From assembly GCA_027487485.1 (NCBI GenBank), contig JAIYDN010000112.1:62001-126000 (forward strand): 64,000 bases of DNA. Reading direction: 5' to 3'. This document shows positions 9,937 to 19,255 of this stretch, one piece after another. The notes beneath the pieces were generated by a model that did not search any database, had not been told where the DNA came from, and saw only the letters and a list, made by a program, of their open reading frames with translations. The stretch is from Planctomycetaceae bacterium (lineage in GTDB: Bacteria; Planctomycetota; Planctomycetia; Pirellulales; Pirellulaceae). The position numbers and the translations under genes were made by a program. Each line of letters starts with the position of its first letter. The first letter of the stretch is position 1.

Positions 9937-9976
9937 CGTTGCTTCAGCAACGCTCTATGGCCAAAGGAATGGCCAT
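9937..9976 (+). promoter_or_regulatory. Two tandem hairpins in the leader of the lipoprotein operon
   Basis: CGTTGCTTCAGCAACG (9937-9952) is a perfect inverted repeat with a tiny loop. It is followed 4 bases later by ATGGCCA-AAGGAA-TGGCCAT (9957-9976). Both lie 40-80 bases upstream of the start at 10017, which has a near-perfect AAGGAGG at 10004-10010. Another short palindrome, GCGTTTCCCGAAACGC, lies at 9807-9822. They may be leader RNA structures or the terminator of the preceding gene. No U-run follows, which argues against a simple terminator. Confidence 0.4.
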
Positions 9977-10016
9977 CCTTGCGAAACCGTAAGACTAGGG
10001 CTCAAGGAGGAGCAAA

Positions 10017-10835
10017 ATGAAGATCATGAACATCATGGTCTCAATCGCGTTGTGCATGTTCGCAACGGGTTGCGCGAGTATGAAGACAACGTTCTTCACT
10101 CGTCATGAAGATGAAACTCTATGCAAAGACAATGAACATCCGATCAACGGGGTTCCAGTCATGGTCAACGTACCGACCCATCTGGAGGTAAAGATTCAGG
10201 AGACCATTCACTTGGTCAAGAATCCCGACACCACGGAAGTCATGCTGCTGAACGACATGGCTCCCAGCGAACATCGGATTCTCACCGTGGAACCTCAGCT
10301 ACACTACACGGAAAAGATGTTTGTTCTGGATCCGAAACGTCCTTTCTCTGGAAGCGCATCGTACGGGATGCAATTCGCTAGCTCCATCAAAACACCCTCT
10401 AAAGAATCGAAAACGGGTCAGCCATCTGGGGCGAATGCATCGGCAATGGATGCAAACGGACATGGCTATCTTCGATCGCTCAATTACAGCGTCGATGACA
10501 AGACCATCACCAACGCGATCGACTTGATCGCCAGCCTTGGCCCGATGTTGGCCTCGCCAGTTGCAAAGACCAAGTCACAAGACGAACCCAAAATCCCAGT
10601 CGGTCTGCATACCACGACGCGCACTGTTGCCTATGGTTTGTTTGATCTTGCATCACCCTCCTTCGAGGATGAACTGAACGCCTTCTTGCAATTGAACTTA
10701 AACAACTGCTCCAGCTGCAACGGGATGACCGGCACCATCCCCTCCAAAGCGGTTCCCTATCGAGCCTCCGCGCCGCGACGAACCAGCCAAGCCAACGCTG
10801 CCTCGATCGCGCAATCAGGAGAGTCTCATGAATAA
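10017..10835 (+). CDS. Lipoprotein of unknown function, paralogue A
   Basis: A 272-residue protein with a strong Shine-Dalgarno sequence (AAGGAGG). The signal peptide ends in the lipobox FATGC, giving an acylated Cys near residue 18. No known domain is recognised. The mature N-terminus (STMKTT-like, then an Arg-x-Asp-Glu stretch and GVPVMVNVPTHLEVKIQE) closely parallels that of the next gene. The C-termini also share an FDLASPSFEDELNAFLQ / FDISEPGWEMAMQEF pattern followed by paired Cys residues. This points to a duplication. It overlaps the next gene by 8 bases, so the two are probably translationally coupled and made in fixed ratio. It is probably an envelope component. Confidence 0.75.
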   Translation: MKIMNIMVSIALCMFATGCASMKTTFFTRHEDETLCKDNEHPINGVPVMVNVPTHLEVKIQETIHLVKNPDTTEVMLLNDMAPSEHRILTVEPQLHYTEKMFVLDPKRPFSGSASYGMQFASSIKTPSKESKTGQPSGANASAMDANGHGYLRSLNYSVDDKTITNAIDLIASLGPMLASPVAKTKSQDEPKIPVGLHTTTRTVAYGLFDLASPSFEDELNAFLQLNLNNCSSCNGMTGTIPSKAVPYRASAPRRTSQANAASIAQSGESHE

Positions 10836-11508
10836 GCCATCTCTATACTTGAGCCTGGGCCTAGCGCTCCTTTCCTGCGGATGTGTGTCTTACCGTTCGA
10901 CGATCATGTCTCGTACCCCCGACGATCGCATGCATCGCAACAGCAACCAATGCACGCGAGGTGTCCCGGTGACTCTCAAGATACCAACGCACATGGATGT
11001 TCGTATCGAGGAAGAGTACTTTATCACGCAAGCGGGGGATAAAACCGCTATCCCTCAATTGAGCCGCTCGTTGAGATCCGTAGCCATGCAAAAGGTCTAC
11101 ACTCCTAAAGTGGTCGCCGTGGATTTCGTTCGGCCAGGCGCGGGAACACTCGCCCTTGCTGATGGACAAGAGGACGGAATCAAAATGGACCCCGAAGGAT
11201 ACTTCGCTTCCATTCAAGCCAAAATCGATGACCAGACTCTCACGGACATTACGGCCCAAAAAGACAACCTTGCCAAAATTCTTGGAAAGGGCTCGCTCCG
11301 GACTGCGAAAGCAGTCGCCGCCGGCGGTGAAAACATCGACGCTGGCGAAGCTGGTGCGTGGCAGTCTTACAAGACCATCATTGCATACAAGCGATTTGAC
11401 ATCAGCGAACCTGGCTGGGAAATGGCCATGCAAGAATTCGTGGACCAGTACATTCAGTGTCAGAATAATCCTTGCCTTGAACCTGAATGCCTTACGGGCA
11501 ATCCCTAA
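10828..11508 (+). CDS. Lipoprotein of unknown function, paralogue B
   Basis: A 226-residue lipoprotein; the lipobox LSCGC follows a short hydrophobic leader. It begins inside the last codons of paralogue A, with CAGGAGA just upstream. It shares with A the post-lipobox Tyr/Lys-x-Thr-x-x-x-Arg segment, the GVPVTLKIPTHMDVRIEE block near residue 47 and the C-terminal Trp/Phe-rich block ending in Cys-containing sequence. The middle of the protein (residues 90-170) is less conserved between the two. There are no catalytic motifs. The tandem, overlapping, diverged pair suggests a hetero-oligomer at a membrane. The next gene starts 39 bases downstream. Confidence 0.75.
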   Translation: MNKPSLYLSLGLALLSCGCVSYRSTIMSRTPDDRMHRNSNQCTRGVPVTLKIPTHMDVRIEEEYFITQAGDKTAIPQLSRSLRSVAMQKVYTPKVVAVDFVRPGAGTLALADGQEDGIKMDPEGYFASIQAKIDDQTLTDITAQKDNLAKILGKGSLRTAKAVAAGGENIDAGEAGAWQSYKTIIAYKRFDISEPGWEMAMQEFVDQYIQCQNNPCLEPECLTGNP

Positions 11509-11547
11509 TAAACTGCCCGCTTAGAAACTGTTAGGCAGGAACGATTC

Positions 11548-12780
11548 GTGGCAAAAAAGAAATCTCCCAAGAAAAAGAGCTCGACGAAATCGAACCGATC
11601 GAGCGCTATTCCCAAGCCAACTTCCCCTCAAGTTGGTTCGATGGTCGTTACGGAACAGGACTCGGACGCTTTAGCACCGAAGTTCATCGTTCTCGGAAGT
11701 GACCAGCAGGTAAAACAATATCTCAAGGACCACCCGAAGGAAATCCAAGCCAGTCGCCGCAAGGCCATGCGGGCTCTTAAGTCATTTCGCAAAGAATTGG
11801 AAACGGAGAAGTTCGGCAAGATCAACGGCGTTTCCGTCGAGCTATACCACAAGCGTGGCTTTGTGGTGATGCCACCGCAGTATGCGCTAACAGTACGTGT
11901 TCAGACGAAAACCCCGCACGCACCCATGCGAGCTGCCATGTCCGTTGCCGACCCATTCCAAAAAAGCCGCGGCAAAACCTCGATCGACATGATCCCTGCC
12001 ATGCATGAGGGCGTTCGTGTGAAGGTGGTGGAATCCAATCCACGCTACGCGATGCGCGAAGCCAAGCCGGCTTCCTCGGATATCCTTCCACCAGTAGAGC
12101 AAGGCCCATTGACCGGCGGACATGCGATCAGTCCAGAAGGCTCTTTGTCGTGGGGGACGCTCGGTATCGTTTTTGAACAAAATGATGGAACCGTGTGCGG
12201 CATTTCTTGCAAGCATGTCATCGCTAAGGGCCATGCAGAACAACCTGCTTATCAATCGACAGGCGGAAACGCTGGACGCCGCAAAGTGGGTAGCGTCAAA
12301 AAGAGCGCTATCACCAACCGGGCTGACGTCGCTCTGATCCATCTTCTTGGACCAGCAACCATGGCTGCTGTGCAAGGAGTTCAGAAACTGACAGACCAAG
12401 GGATCGACTGGAAAATCCTGGTGAACCCGCGATTTGACTGGAGCGATGTCGACCAACAGTGGGTTCAGCTGTTTGGTGCCCGAACCCAACAAGCGGTGCA
12501 TGGGAAAATCACATCGGTATCCGGTTCGGTCGACGTTGATAACCAAACTTTTTATGATCCCCTGATGGTTCAGGCGACTCCTCGGTCAGCCGCCATTGTT
12601 GACGAAGGAGACAGCGGTTCCGCCCTCTTCTTGTGGGATTCGGATCAGCATCAACTGGTTTGGATTGGTGTCGTATTTGCAATGACAGACGTTCATGAAC
12701 TTGTTGCCTGCCGACTTACCTCCGCCTTCAAAGCAGTGGGGATCAAGAAGGACATGATTCCTGTTTCGAAACATTGGTAA
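11548..12780 (+). CDS. Trypsin-like serine peptidase domain protein, no signal peptide
   Basis: A 410-residue protein starting at GTG with AGGA upstream. It opens with a Lys/Ser-rich, disordered-looking tail (MAKKKSPKKKSS) and a helical region to about residue 90. The C-terminal half carries a chymotrypsin-fold signature in the right order: CKHVIA (His223), RADVALIHL (Asp260) and DEGDSGSALF (Ser356). All three triad residues therefore seem intact. There is no signal peptide, so it should act in the cytoplasm unless exported by another route. It sits between two lipoprotein genes and an exported protein, with only 4 bases before the latter, so it is clearly part of their operon. The substrate is unknown; its neighbours are the obvious candidates. 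Confidence 0.75.
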   Translation: MAKKKSPKKKSSTKSNRSSAIPKPTSPQVGSMVVTEQDSDALAPKFIVLGSDQQVKQYLKDHPKEIQASRRKAMRALKSFRKELETEKFGKINGVSVELYHKRGFVVMPPQYALTVRVQTKTPHAPMRAAMSVADPFQKSRGKTSIDMIPAMHEGVRVKVVESNPRYAMREAKPASSDILPPVEQGPLTGGHAISPEGSLSWGTLGIVFEQNDGTVCGISCKHVIAKGHAEQPAYQSTGGNAGRRKVGSVKKSAITNRADVALIHLLGPATMAAVQGVQKLTDQGIDWKILVNPRFDWSDVDQQWVQLFGARTQQAVHGKITSVSGSVDVDNQTFYDPLMVQATPRSAAIVDEGDSGSALFLWDSDQHQLVWIGVVFAMTDVHELVACRLTSAFKAVGIKKDMIPVSKHW

Positions 12781-12784
12781 CCGA

Positions 12785-13759
12785 ATGCGAACTTTGTATA
12801 CCACGGTTTTTGTCATGGCATATGTCGTTGCACGGAAAGCGGAATTCCATCGAAAACAAAGTCTAGTCGCCTTGCTGGGGTTTTTCGGGTCGTTGTGGCT
12901 TCTCTCGATCCCCTGTATCGCTCAAAGCGAGCTGTTCGCATTGCTTCCTGCCTTGGGAAGAAAGGATCGTATCACCCTTCAGTCCCTTGGGTATCCCATT
13001 CGTCGTGTCAACAGCCACGGAGCCTCCTGGCTGCAAGCGTTCAACGAAGCAAACCCGGCGTTTCTCAATACGTACCGAACTCGACTATCGGCGACAACTC
13101 AGCAGATAGAATCGTACGAGGAGCTGGACCGTGGTGAGCAGCAAGATTCGGAAGTGGATGAAGAAGACCCAAGCCAAGACTTCCTAACGCCACGGTATGT
13201 GGTACTGGTTCGCGGTTCGGAAACTTGGATCATTCCAGAGTTTCTGTTTATGGAACATATAGCCCCAAGACTTCTCGCAAGAAATGGAGATGTTTTAGCA
13301 ACACTCACCAAAAACTCCGTTGACACCATGGCGGCCAACATACGTTTGCTCGATAGCGAGTCTCTCTTGCTTCGATACAACACAAACTCAATGCAGATCG
13401 ATTTGACAATCGACGAAGATTCAGCACTTCGCCCTAACTTAAAAAAGATCCTCGATGGATCCTTGCTTGGCGAACAAGAAAGTCCAACTCAAGAACCGCT
13501 GGTGCTTGTGGCTCGACGGGATTTGGGCGGTTCTTCGTTGACGCTCATGGTTGCCAGCGAATACGTTTCGATCCAAGGCCTCACGCAAACAAGGCTTCAT
13601 GAAAAGTATCGCGAGATCGCAATCATCGGGCGGTTCCCGGTTCTCGATATCGTGAACCTCAACTTCTTCTTGGAATCGTTTGATGGATTGGATCCTGCCC
13701 AACCACAGCCGCAAACCGACTGCTGGCTCCCGTTCAAAAAGCGAATGTTCCGGCCCTAA
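12785..13759 (+). CDS. Exported protein of unknown function, end of the lipoprotein/protease operon
   Basis: A 324-residue protein starting 4 bases after the protease stop codon. A hydrophobic segment at residues 25-45 (SLVALLGFFGSLWLLSIPCIAQ) looks like a late signal peptide or anchor, after a basic N-terminus. An acidic stretch (residues 115-135) separates the N-terminal part from a beta-rich C-terminal part (FLTPRYVVLVRGSETWIIPEF and following). I recognise no domain. It ends 31 bases from the convergent ACP-oxoamine synthase gene. The tight spacing implies that its function is linked to the protease. Confidence 0.65.
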   Translation: MRTLYTTVFVMAYVVARKAEFHRKQSLVALLGFFGSLWLLSIPCIAQSELFALLPALGRKDRITLQSLGYPIRRVNSHGASWLQAFNEANPAFLNTYRTRLSATTQQIESYEELDRGEQQDSEVDEEDPSQDFLTPRYVVLVRGSETWIIPEFLFMEHIAPRLLARNGDVLATLTKNSVDTMAANIRLLDSESLLLRYNTNSMQIDLTIDEDSALRPNLKKILDGSLLGEQESPTQEPLVLVARRDLGGSSLTLMVASEYVSIQGLTQTRLHEKYREIAIIGRFPVLDIVNLNFFLESFDGLDPAQPQPQTDCWLPFKKRMFRP

Positions 13760-13790
13760 ACCGAGTCGCAATCGTCTTTCGGACTACGAT

Positions 13791-15389
13791 CTACACAGCT
13801 TCCGGAAAATGCTGACGCCCTGCTTGAACAAGGTCGCTCACACATTGTACGGTTCGGCAGATATCTTCATCCGTATGAGCTGCCGTCAAAAAGAACCGAA
13901 GCCTGGATGCGTTTTCTGGTACCGCCGGATAGAGGATCGGTTGAGCATTGATGCCGTGCTTCAACAACTCTTGCGACATCCATAGACACATTCTCGAATT
14001 ACCAAGAATCACCGGAACGATGGGGGTTAAATCACTGTTGCCGGTATTGAGTCCGCTGTCGTCAGCAAGCTTGAGAAACAAACTCGCTTGCTCTCGAACG
14101 CGCGAAACTCGTTCTGGTTCCCTCAATAGTACGCGTATTGCAGTCAGAGCTGCAGCGGCCGAAGCTGGCGGAGCTGCCGTCGAAAACACCATCGACGGAG
14201 TCGTATACTTCAGGTAATCGATCAACGCTCGGCGGCCTGCGATGTATCCCCCGCAGCTTCCAAGAGCCTTGCTGATCGTACCCATCCACAGATCACCTTC
14301 ATTGGCCGAAACACCAAAATGCTCACAGATGCCGCGGCCTGTCGGCCCCATGACACCTAGCGAATGCGCTTCATCGACGTAAAGCAATGCCTGGTGTCGC
14401 TTCTTCACTTCAATGAAATGTGGAAGATTGGGAAAGTCGCCATCCATGCTATAGACACCTTCGATCGCAACCACGACTCGACGGTAATTGCCACGAATGT
14501 CCGACAACAAGTCATCCAGAAACTTTGCATCGTTATGAGGGAAAGCGCGACGCTTGGCGGTCGACATCTTTGCCCCTTGAACAATACTGTTGTGGGCTAA
14601 GTCATCATAAAGGATCAGGTCCTCTTCATTGAACAAGTGCCCGAATAAAGAAGCATTGGTTCCATATCCACTAGGAAAAACAGATGCAGCTTCCGTGCCT
14701 AAGAAACGCGCGAGCTCAACATCCAAATCTTCCAGCAGCGTGTTGTTTCCACCCACCAAACGACTCGCGGAAGCACTCGTTCCAAACCGATCGATTGCTT
14801 CCTTCGAGGCCATCGTCACTTGGTCATCTTGTGCCATTCCCAAATAGTCGAAGCTGGTAAAGCTGACCACGCTACGACCTTGGATGGTGGAACTGGCTCC
14901 TTGAACCGATTCATTGGATCGGAAGAAAGGAAGCTGTACGCCGGCCGACTCCATCCCCGCAACACGATTTGCAAACTGAACAATCTCTGGGAAAAGCGAA
15001 ACGTCGTTGGACTCCGAAGCTATCGTCATTGGACTAGCAATGTTCTTCATGGCCGAAGGGGCATCGCTAGAGACGACAACAGCAGCAGCCTCACTCACGG
15101 GTCCCGCCGAATCAGCTTGCGGGTCTAGCTGGAACTCAATCAGTTCAACCAAGTCCTGGATGGTTTCTAAATCGTATAAGGACTCTTCATCAAATCGGAT
15201 TTTGAACTGCTGTTCGATTCCGTTCACTACATCCATACGAGCCAATGAATCAAGCCCTGCATCCGCAAGCTCTGTATCAATGGTCAAGGAAGTGGCCATC
15301 CCCGGTGGGGCTGCGTTGCGAACCTGTTCGAACACAGATTCAACGATGATGCTCTTTGATACGGGGAGACGTTCTGTCCATGTCGGCAT
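13791..15389 (-). CDS. Acyl carrier protein fused to alpha-oxoamine synthase (SPT/AONS-like)
   Basis: A 532-residue two-domain enzyme. Residues 8-90 form an acyl carrier protein with the phosphopantetheine serine at Ser48 (DAGLDSLARM). A 40-residue Ala/Ser-rich linker leads to a PLP-dependent alpha-oxoamine synthase (about 140-525). This carries SFDYLGM, the PLP-stacking His266 (DDLAHNS), Asp339 in YVDEAHSLG and the Schiff-base Lys374 (TISKALGS). This family condenses an acyl thioester with an amino acid, losing CO2, as in 8-amino-7-oxononanoate, 5-aminolevulinate, 2-amino-3-ketobutyrate or 3-ketosphinganine synthesis. A tethered carrier suggests the acyl donor is loaded in cis, so a lipid-type product such as a sphingoid base is plausible. 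No bio or hem genes are nearby. AAGG precedes the ATG. Confidence 0.88.
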   Translation of the reverse strand: MPTWTERLPVSKSIIVESVFEQVRNAAPPGMATSLTIDTELADAGLDSLARMDVVNGIEQQFKIRFDEESLYDLETIQDLVELIEFQLDPQADSAGPVSEAAAVVVSSDAPSAMKNIASPMTIASESNDVSLFPEIVQFANRVAGMESAGVQLPFFRSNESVQGASSTIQGRSVVSFTSFDYLGMAQDDQVTMASKEAIDRFGTSASASRLVGGNNTLLEDLDVELARFLGTEAASVFPSGYGTNASLFGHLFNEEDLILYDDLAHNSIVQGAKMSTAKRRAFPHNDAKFLDDLLSDIRGNYRRVVVAIEGVYSMDGDFPNLPHFIEVKKRHQALLYVDEAHSLGVMGPTGRGICEHFGVSANEGDLWMGTISKALGSCGGYIAGRRALIDYLKYTTPSMVFSTAAPPASAAAALTAIRVLLREPERVSRVREQASLFLKLADDSGLNTGNSDLTPIVPVILGNSRMCLWMSQELLKHGINAQPILYPAVPENASRLRFFLTAAHTDEDICRTVQCVSDLVQAGRQHFPEAV

Positions 15390-15696
15390 CGGAAACCTTA
15401 AAACCTTGAAACGGAGCCCTTCTGAAGATTCGGATTACGCAACCCTGGAAGGCTAAATGTATATTCACAATTCCGATCCAAAGTAGCCTGGAATCGTAAC
15501 CAAAGCCATAAACAATGGCAAGCTTTTTCCCCCGGACGCATGCAGATTCCCTGCAATACCCTTCGATCGCGGCAAGCGCATGCGGCTCAAATTCCCTCCT
15601 AGGAAAAGTCTGAAGCTTCTGCTCCAGAATGTAGCCAAATGGCACCGCGGCTGTACGATCGTTCGAATGCCGCAACTGAAAGGCTTAGCTCAAATC
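15390..15696. other. Intergenic, 307 bases
   Basis: Lies between the fusion gene start and the esterase stop. I see no convincing gene. A minus-strand frame of 111 codons overlaps the fusion gene start out of frame and has no recognisable features. The stretch presumably holds the promoter of the ACP-oxoamine synthase. Confidence 0.5.
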
Positions 15697-16659
<963 letters not shown>

Positions 16660-17928
16660 TTATTGCTTTGGAATCGATGGCTGGATCCCAAGCGGATCGC
16701 GAGTAAATTCGTCACCGTATTTTGAGAAGCCGTTGCCAAAACCGCCATGGCTAAGAAAGAACTGTCCGTTTTCTACGCCCATGAATCTGTCATAGCGGTC
16801 TGACTTACCTGTTGGGTCATGACTGAAGCGGGCACGTGTTAATTCCGTCCACTTGCCTGCCGAAGATAGAATCCATTGATTGCCATACAAGGCTTTGCGC
16901 AAACGATCACCATTACTGCCTCCAAAATTCTCGCTAAAGCCGTGCAGGCCTTTCAGCCAACCACCTTCTTTAGGAGCCTTCCAAGAAGAAATAAGCATCC
17001 AGTCCTGCTGTTCGGGATGGAACCAATAGCCGGAAAAGGTAGTGAATGTTTTGTCAGAAGGTTGAGCAGTCACCACAAACCGCTGCTTCTCTCCCGTCTT
17101 CCAAAGATACTTGAGGTGACTGTGCCCCCCGGTTCCTTCGTTACCAAAGTCGCCGGAGTAAACACCTTTCCCCTTTCCTATCAGCTTCACTCGGTTTTCG
17201 CTTTGGACCTTCTTGCGATCGACAGCTTCATCGCCGCTGTCCCATACACTGAAAATGATTCTTCGCTCGGTGGGACTGTTTACTTGCATTCCGAAGTACC
17301 CTCGGTGCCAGCCGCAGGCCATATAAAAGGTGGTTGTTGGATCTTCGATGGCAGTGACTTCGCTGTAAAAAGCAGCAACTTCGGTATCTGCCGGAACGGG
17401 ATAGGCTAGATGCACCGAGGCTGCGTTACGTCGTTCCTTGAGATTGAAATGCACGCCCGAAGAAGCTTCCCCATCCACCAGCAACGCTTTGATGTTCCCA
17501 GCATCGCCCCCTTCGTTCAGCGACTCCAGCTTGATTCGATGGTAACCGGGAGATGGAATAGCGAACGAGCCGAAGTCCGCAAAACAGATTTCTTGATTGG
17601 CTTTCTGTTGGACCGATACGTCCTGGGATTTGTCTGCGATCGTAAGTCGCAATTTGCTCGTCGCCCCTTTCGGCAACACAAGTTCTACCTTGGCTGAGCA
17701 ATCACCCGATTTCTCAAATTTGCCATACCAGTTGACGGACTGCTTGGCGTCCGTCCATTGCTCAACCCCTTGTTGTTCGGTGACGGAAGCGCCGTCGGAA
17801 TCAGGAGTGATATAGGCGGTGAAGGCAGGAATCCGTTGCTCTTGGGCGTCCAAGGTATGCACTTGAATGCATGCTGCCATAGCTAACGCTATTGAAAAAA
17901 AACGCATGTGTCGTCGTGAATTGAACAT
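16660..17928 (-). CDS. Secreted DUF3472 protein with N-terminal DUF5077-like domain
   Basis: A 422-residue exported protein. The signal peptide ends near residue 28 (LDAQEQ); Met8 is an alternative start. The N-terminal part (30-150) resembles the carbohydrate-binding-like DUF5077 module. The remainder (about 165-410) matches DUF3472, with YMACGWHRGYFGMQ, IFSVWDSGDEA, GGHSHLKYLW and the repeated Phe/Trp-rich beta strands ending with a GGFGNGF segment. The family is extracellular and found beside polysaccharide-degrading enzymes. The catalytic role is unknown. The esterase downstream supports a role in polysaccharide handling. Confidence 0.8.
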   Translation of the reverse strand: MFNSRRHMRFFSIALAMAACIQVHTLDAQEQRIPAFTAYITPDSDGASVTEQQGVEQWTDAKQSVNWYGKFEKSGDCSAKVELVLPKGATSKLRLTIADKSQDVSVQQKANQEICFADFGSFAIPSPGYHRIKLESLNEGGDAGNIKALLVDGEASSGVHFNLKERRNAASVHLAYPVPADTEVAAFYSEVTAIEDPTTTFYMACGWHRGYFGMQVNSPTERRIIFSVWDSGDEAVDRKKVQSENRVKLIGKGKGVYSGDFGNEGTGGHSHLKYLWKTGEKQRFVVTAQPSDKTFTTFSGYWFHPEQQDWMLISSWKAPKEGGWLKGLHGFSENFGGSNGDRLRKALYGNQWILSSAGKWTELTRARFSHDPTGKSDRYDRFMGVENGQFFLSHGGFGNGFSKYGDEFTRDPLGIQPSIPKQ

Positions 17929-18025
17929 AACTAATGTATTTGAAAATGGAGTTTCTAGATCGGAATCGAAATGTTCGATGATGGTGACTAGAGTTCGGCT
18001 TATCGAGTCCCTAAATGATTCTCGA

Positions 18026-19243
18026 TCACTGTCGCGACAGCTCTAGTATAGTCGCTTCGGGCAGGCACCCCCATCGAAAAGGATGGACCCCCGAGACACC
18101 TCGGCTAACATGCATCAAGGTGCATTGCCGTTCAAACACCCCCGAGGCATATCGGCTTCCATACCAGCTTGGGGAAATCACAGGTCCAATCACAGGAAAG
18201 CGAATCTGGCCTCCATGCGTGTGCCCACACAACAAAAGCTTGCATGCTTGTTGATGTCCCCATCGGATTTGGTCGGGTGAATGCGATACACCGATCCGCC
18301 ATTCGCGACTGCTGTCCGACGACTGAAGCCGAAGACGTTCCGCATTCGCATTTCGATGGAACCAAGGACGCTCATTCCCGATCAGTCGGATTTTCGTGCT
18401 ACCGTGAGTGATGACCTTATCCATGCGACCGAGATCCACCCAGGCAAGACTTTCCATACGTTCGCAAACCAACGTCGGCGTTTCGAGCCTTCGATCATGG
18501 TTGCCAATGACAAAGTACTTGCCCATCGGCGCTTCTAATTGTTCGAAGACAGAATCAATCATGGGCAAGGCATGTGCATAATCGACAATGTCCCCAGCAA
18601 CCACGATCAGATCTGGTTTTTCCGCCATGACCCAATCCATGACCAAACGGTAATAGGAGGTTGCCATTTTTCCTGTCAAATGAATATCGGATAGATGTGC
18701 AATTCGAAGACCTTCCAAATCAGCAGGCAAGTCGGCCAATGCAAGACGTTTGACGTTTCTTTCAAGCGAGGCGACTTCGTTTTTTGGCAAACGTGCCATC
18801 TTGCGAAACGAGGGGTTAACAATGTAGTCCTCAAGAGTCGTCGCGTTTTCGCTGGGATGGTTGACGATGTGGCGCTGCGTAACCTCAAATCGCTTACCGG
18901 CGGTTGCAAAGAAAGGACGATCCAGGATCCAGTCGGGTGTCATGACAATAGCCCCAAGGATCACCAAGCAGCAATAGACTTGAGTGCACAAGCTCCATTG
19001 CGACCAGTCTGTGGGGAACAGAGATTTCAGCAAGCCGTCGCTTCCAAGACGGTAAAGCTCCATCCCGATCAGGGCAAAGGGAATCCAAGCGCAGGTCAAA
19101 ACGATTAGTATTTCGATTCGCTTGATTGCAATTCGATTGAACCCGGTCGCGTTGATTCGGTTGTAGGCGGCAACCCAGACACCAAGATGTCCAATCGCGA
19201 TTAGCACGAGAATAGCGATGGACTGGCAAAGAGCGACGAACAC
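18026..19243 (-). CDS. Membrane-anchored calcineurin-like phosphoesterase
   Basis: A 405-residue protein with three hydrophobic helices in the first 115 residues and a cytoplasm- or periplasm-facing metallophosphoesterase domain from about residue 155. The metal-binding motifs are all present: SDIHLTG, VVAGDIVDY, GNHDRR, VSHSPDQI and CGHTHGGQIRFPV. The arrangement is that of YkuE/LpxG-type enzymes, some of which cleave UDP-2,3-diacylglucosamine in lipid A synthesis. The substrate here is not proven. It starts 12 bases after the stop of the PAS-GAF-REC gene and is surely co-transcribed with it. Confidence 0.85.
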   Translation of the reverse strand: MFVALCQSIAILVLIAIGHLGVWVAAYNRINATGFNRIAIKRIEILIVLTCAWIPFALIGMELYRLGSDGLLKSLFPTDWSQWSLCTQVYCCLVILGAIVMTPDWILDRPFFATAGKRFEVTQRHIVNHPSENATTLEDYIVNPSFRKMARLPKNEVASLERNVKRLALADLPADLEGLRIAHLSDIHLTGKMATSYYRLVMDWVMAEKPDLIVVAGDIVDYAHALPMIDSVFEQLEAPMGKYFVIGNHDRRLETPTLVCERMESLAWVDLGRMDKVITHGSTKIRLIGNERPWFHRNANAERLRLQSSDSSREWRIGVSHSPDQIRWGHQQACKLLLCGHTHGGQIRFPVIGPVISPSWYGSRYASGVFERQCTLMHVSRGVSGVHPFRWGCLPEATILELSRQ

Positions 19244-19255
19244 TATACCGACAAA

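Noticed and set aside
15340-15675. Minus-strand frame of 111 codons upstream of the ACP fusion gene
   Set aside because: Overlaps the fusion gene start out of frame, with no recognisable motif or ribosome-binding site.
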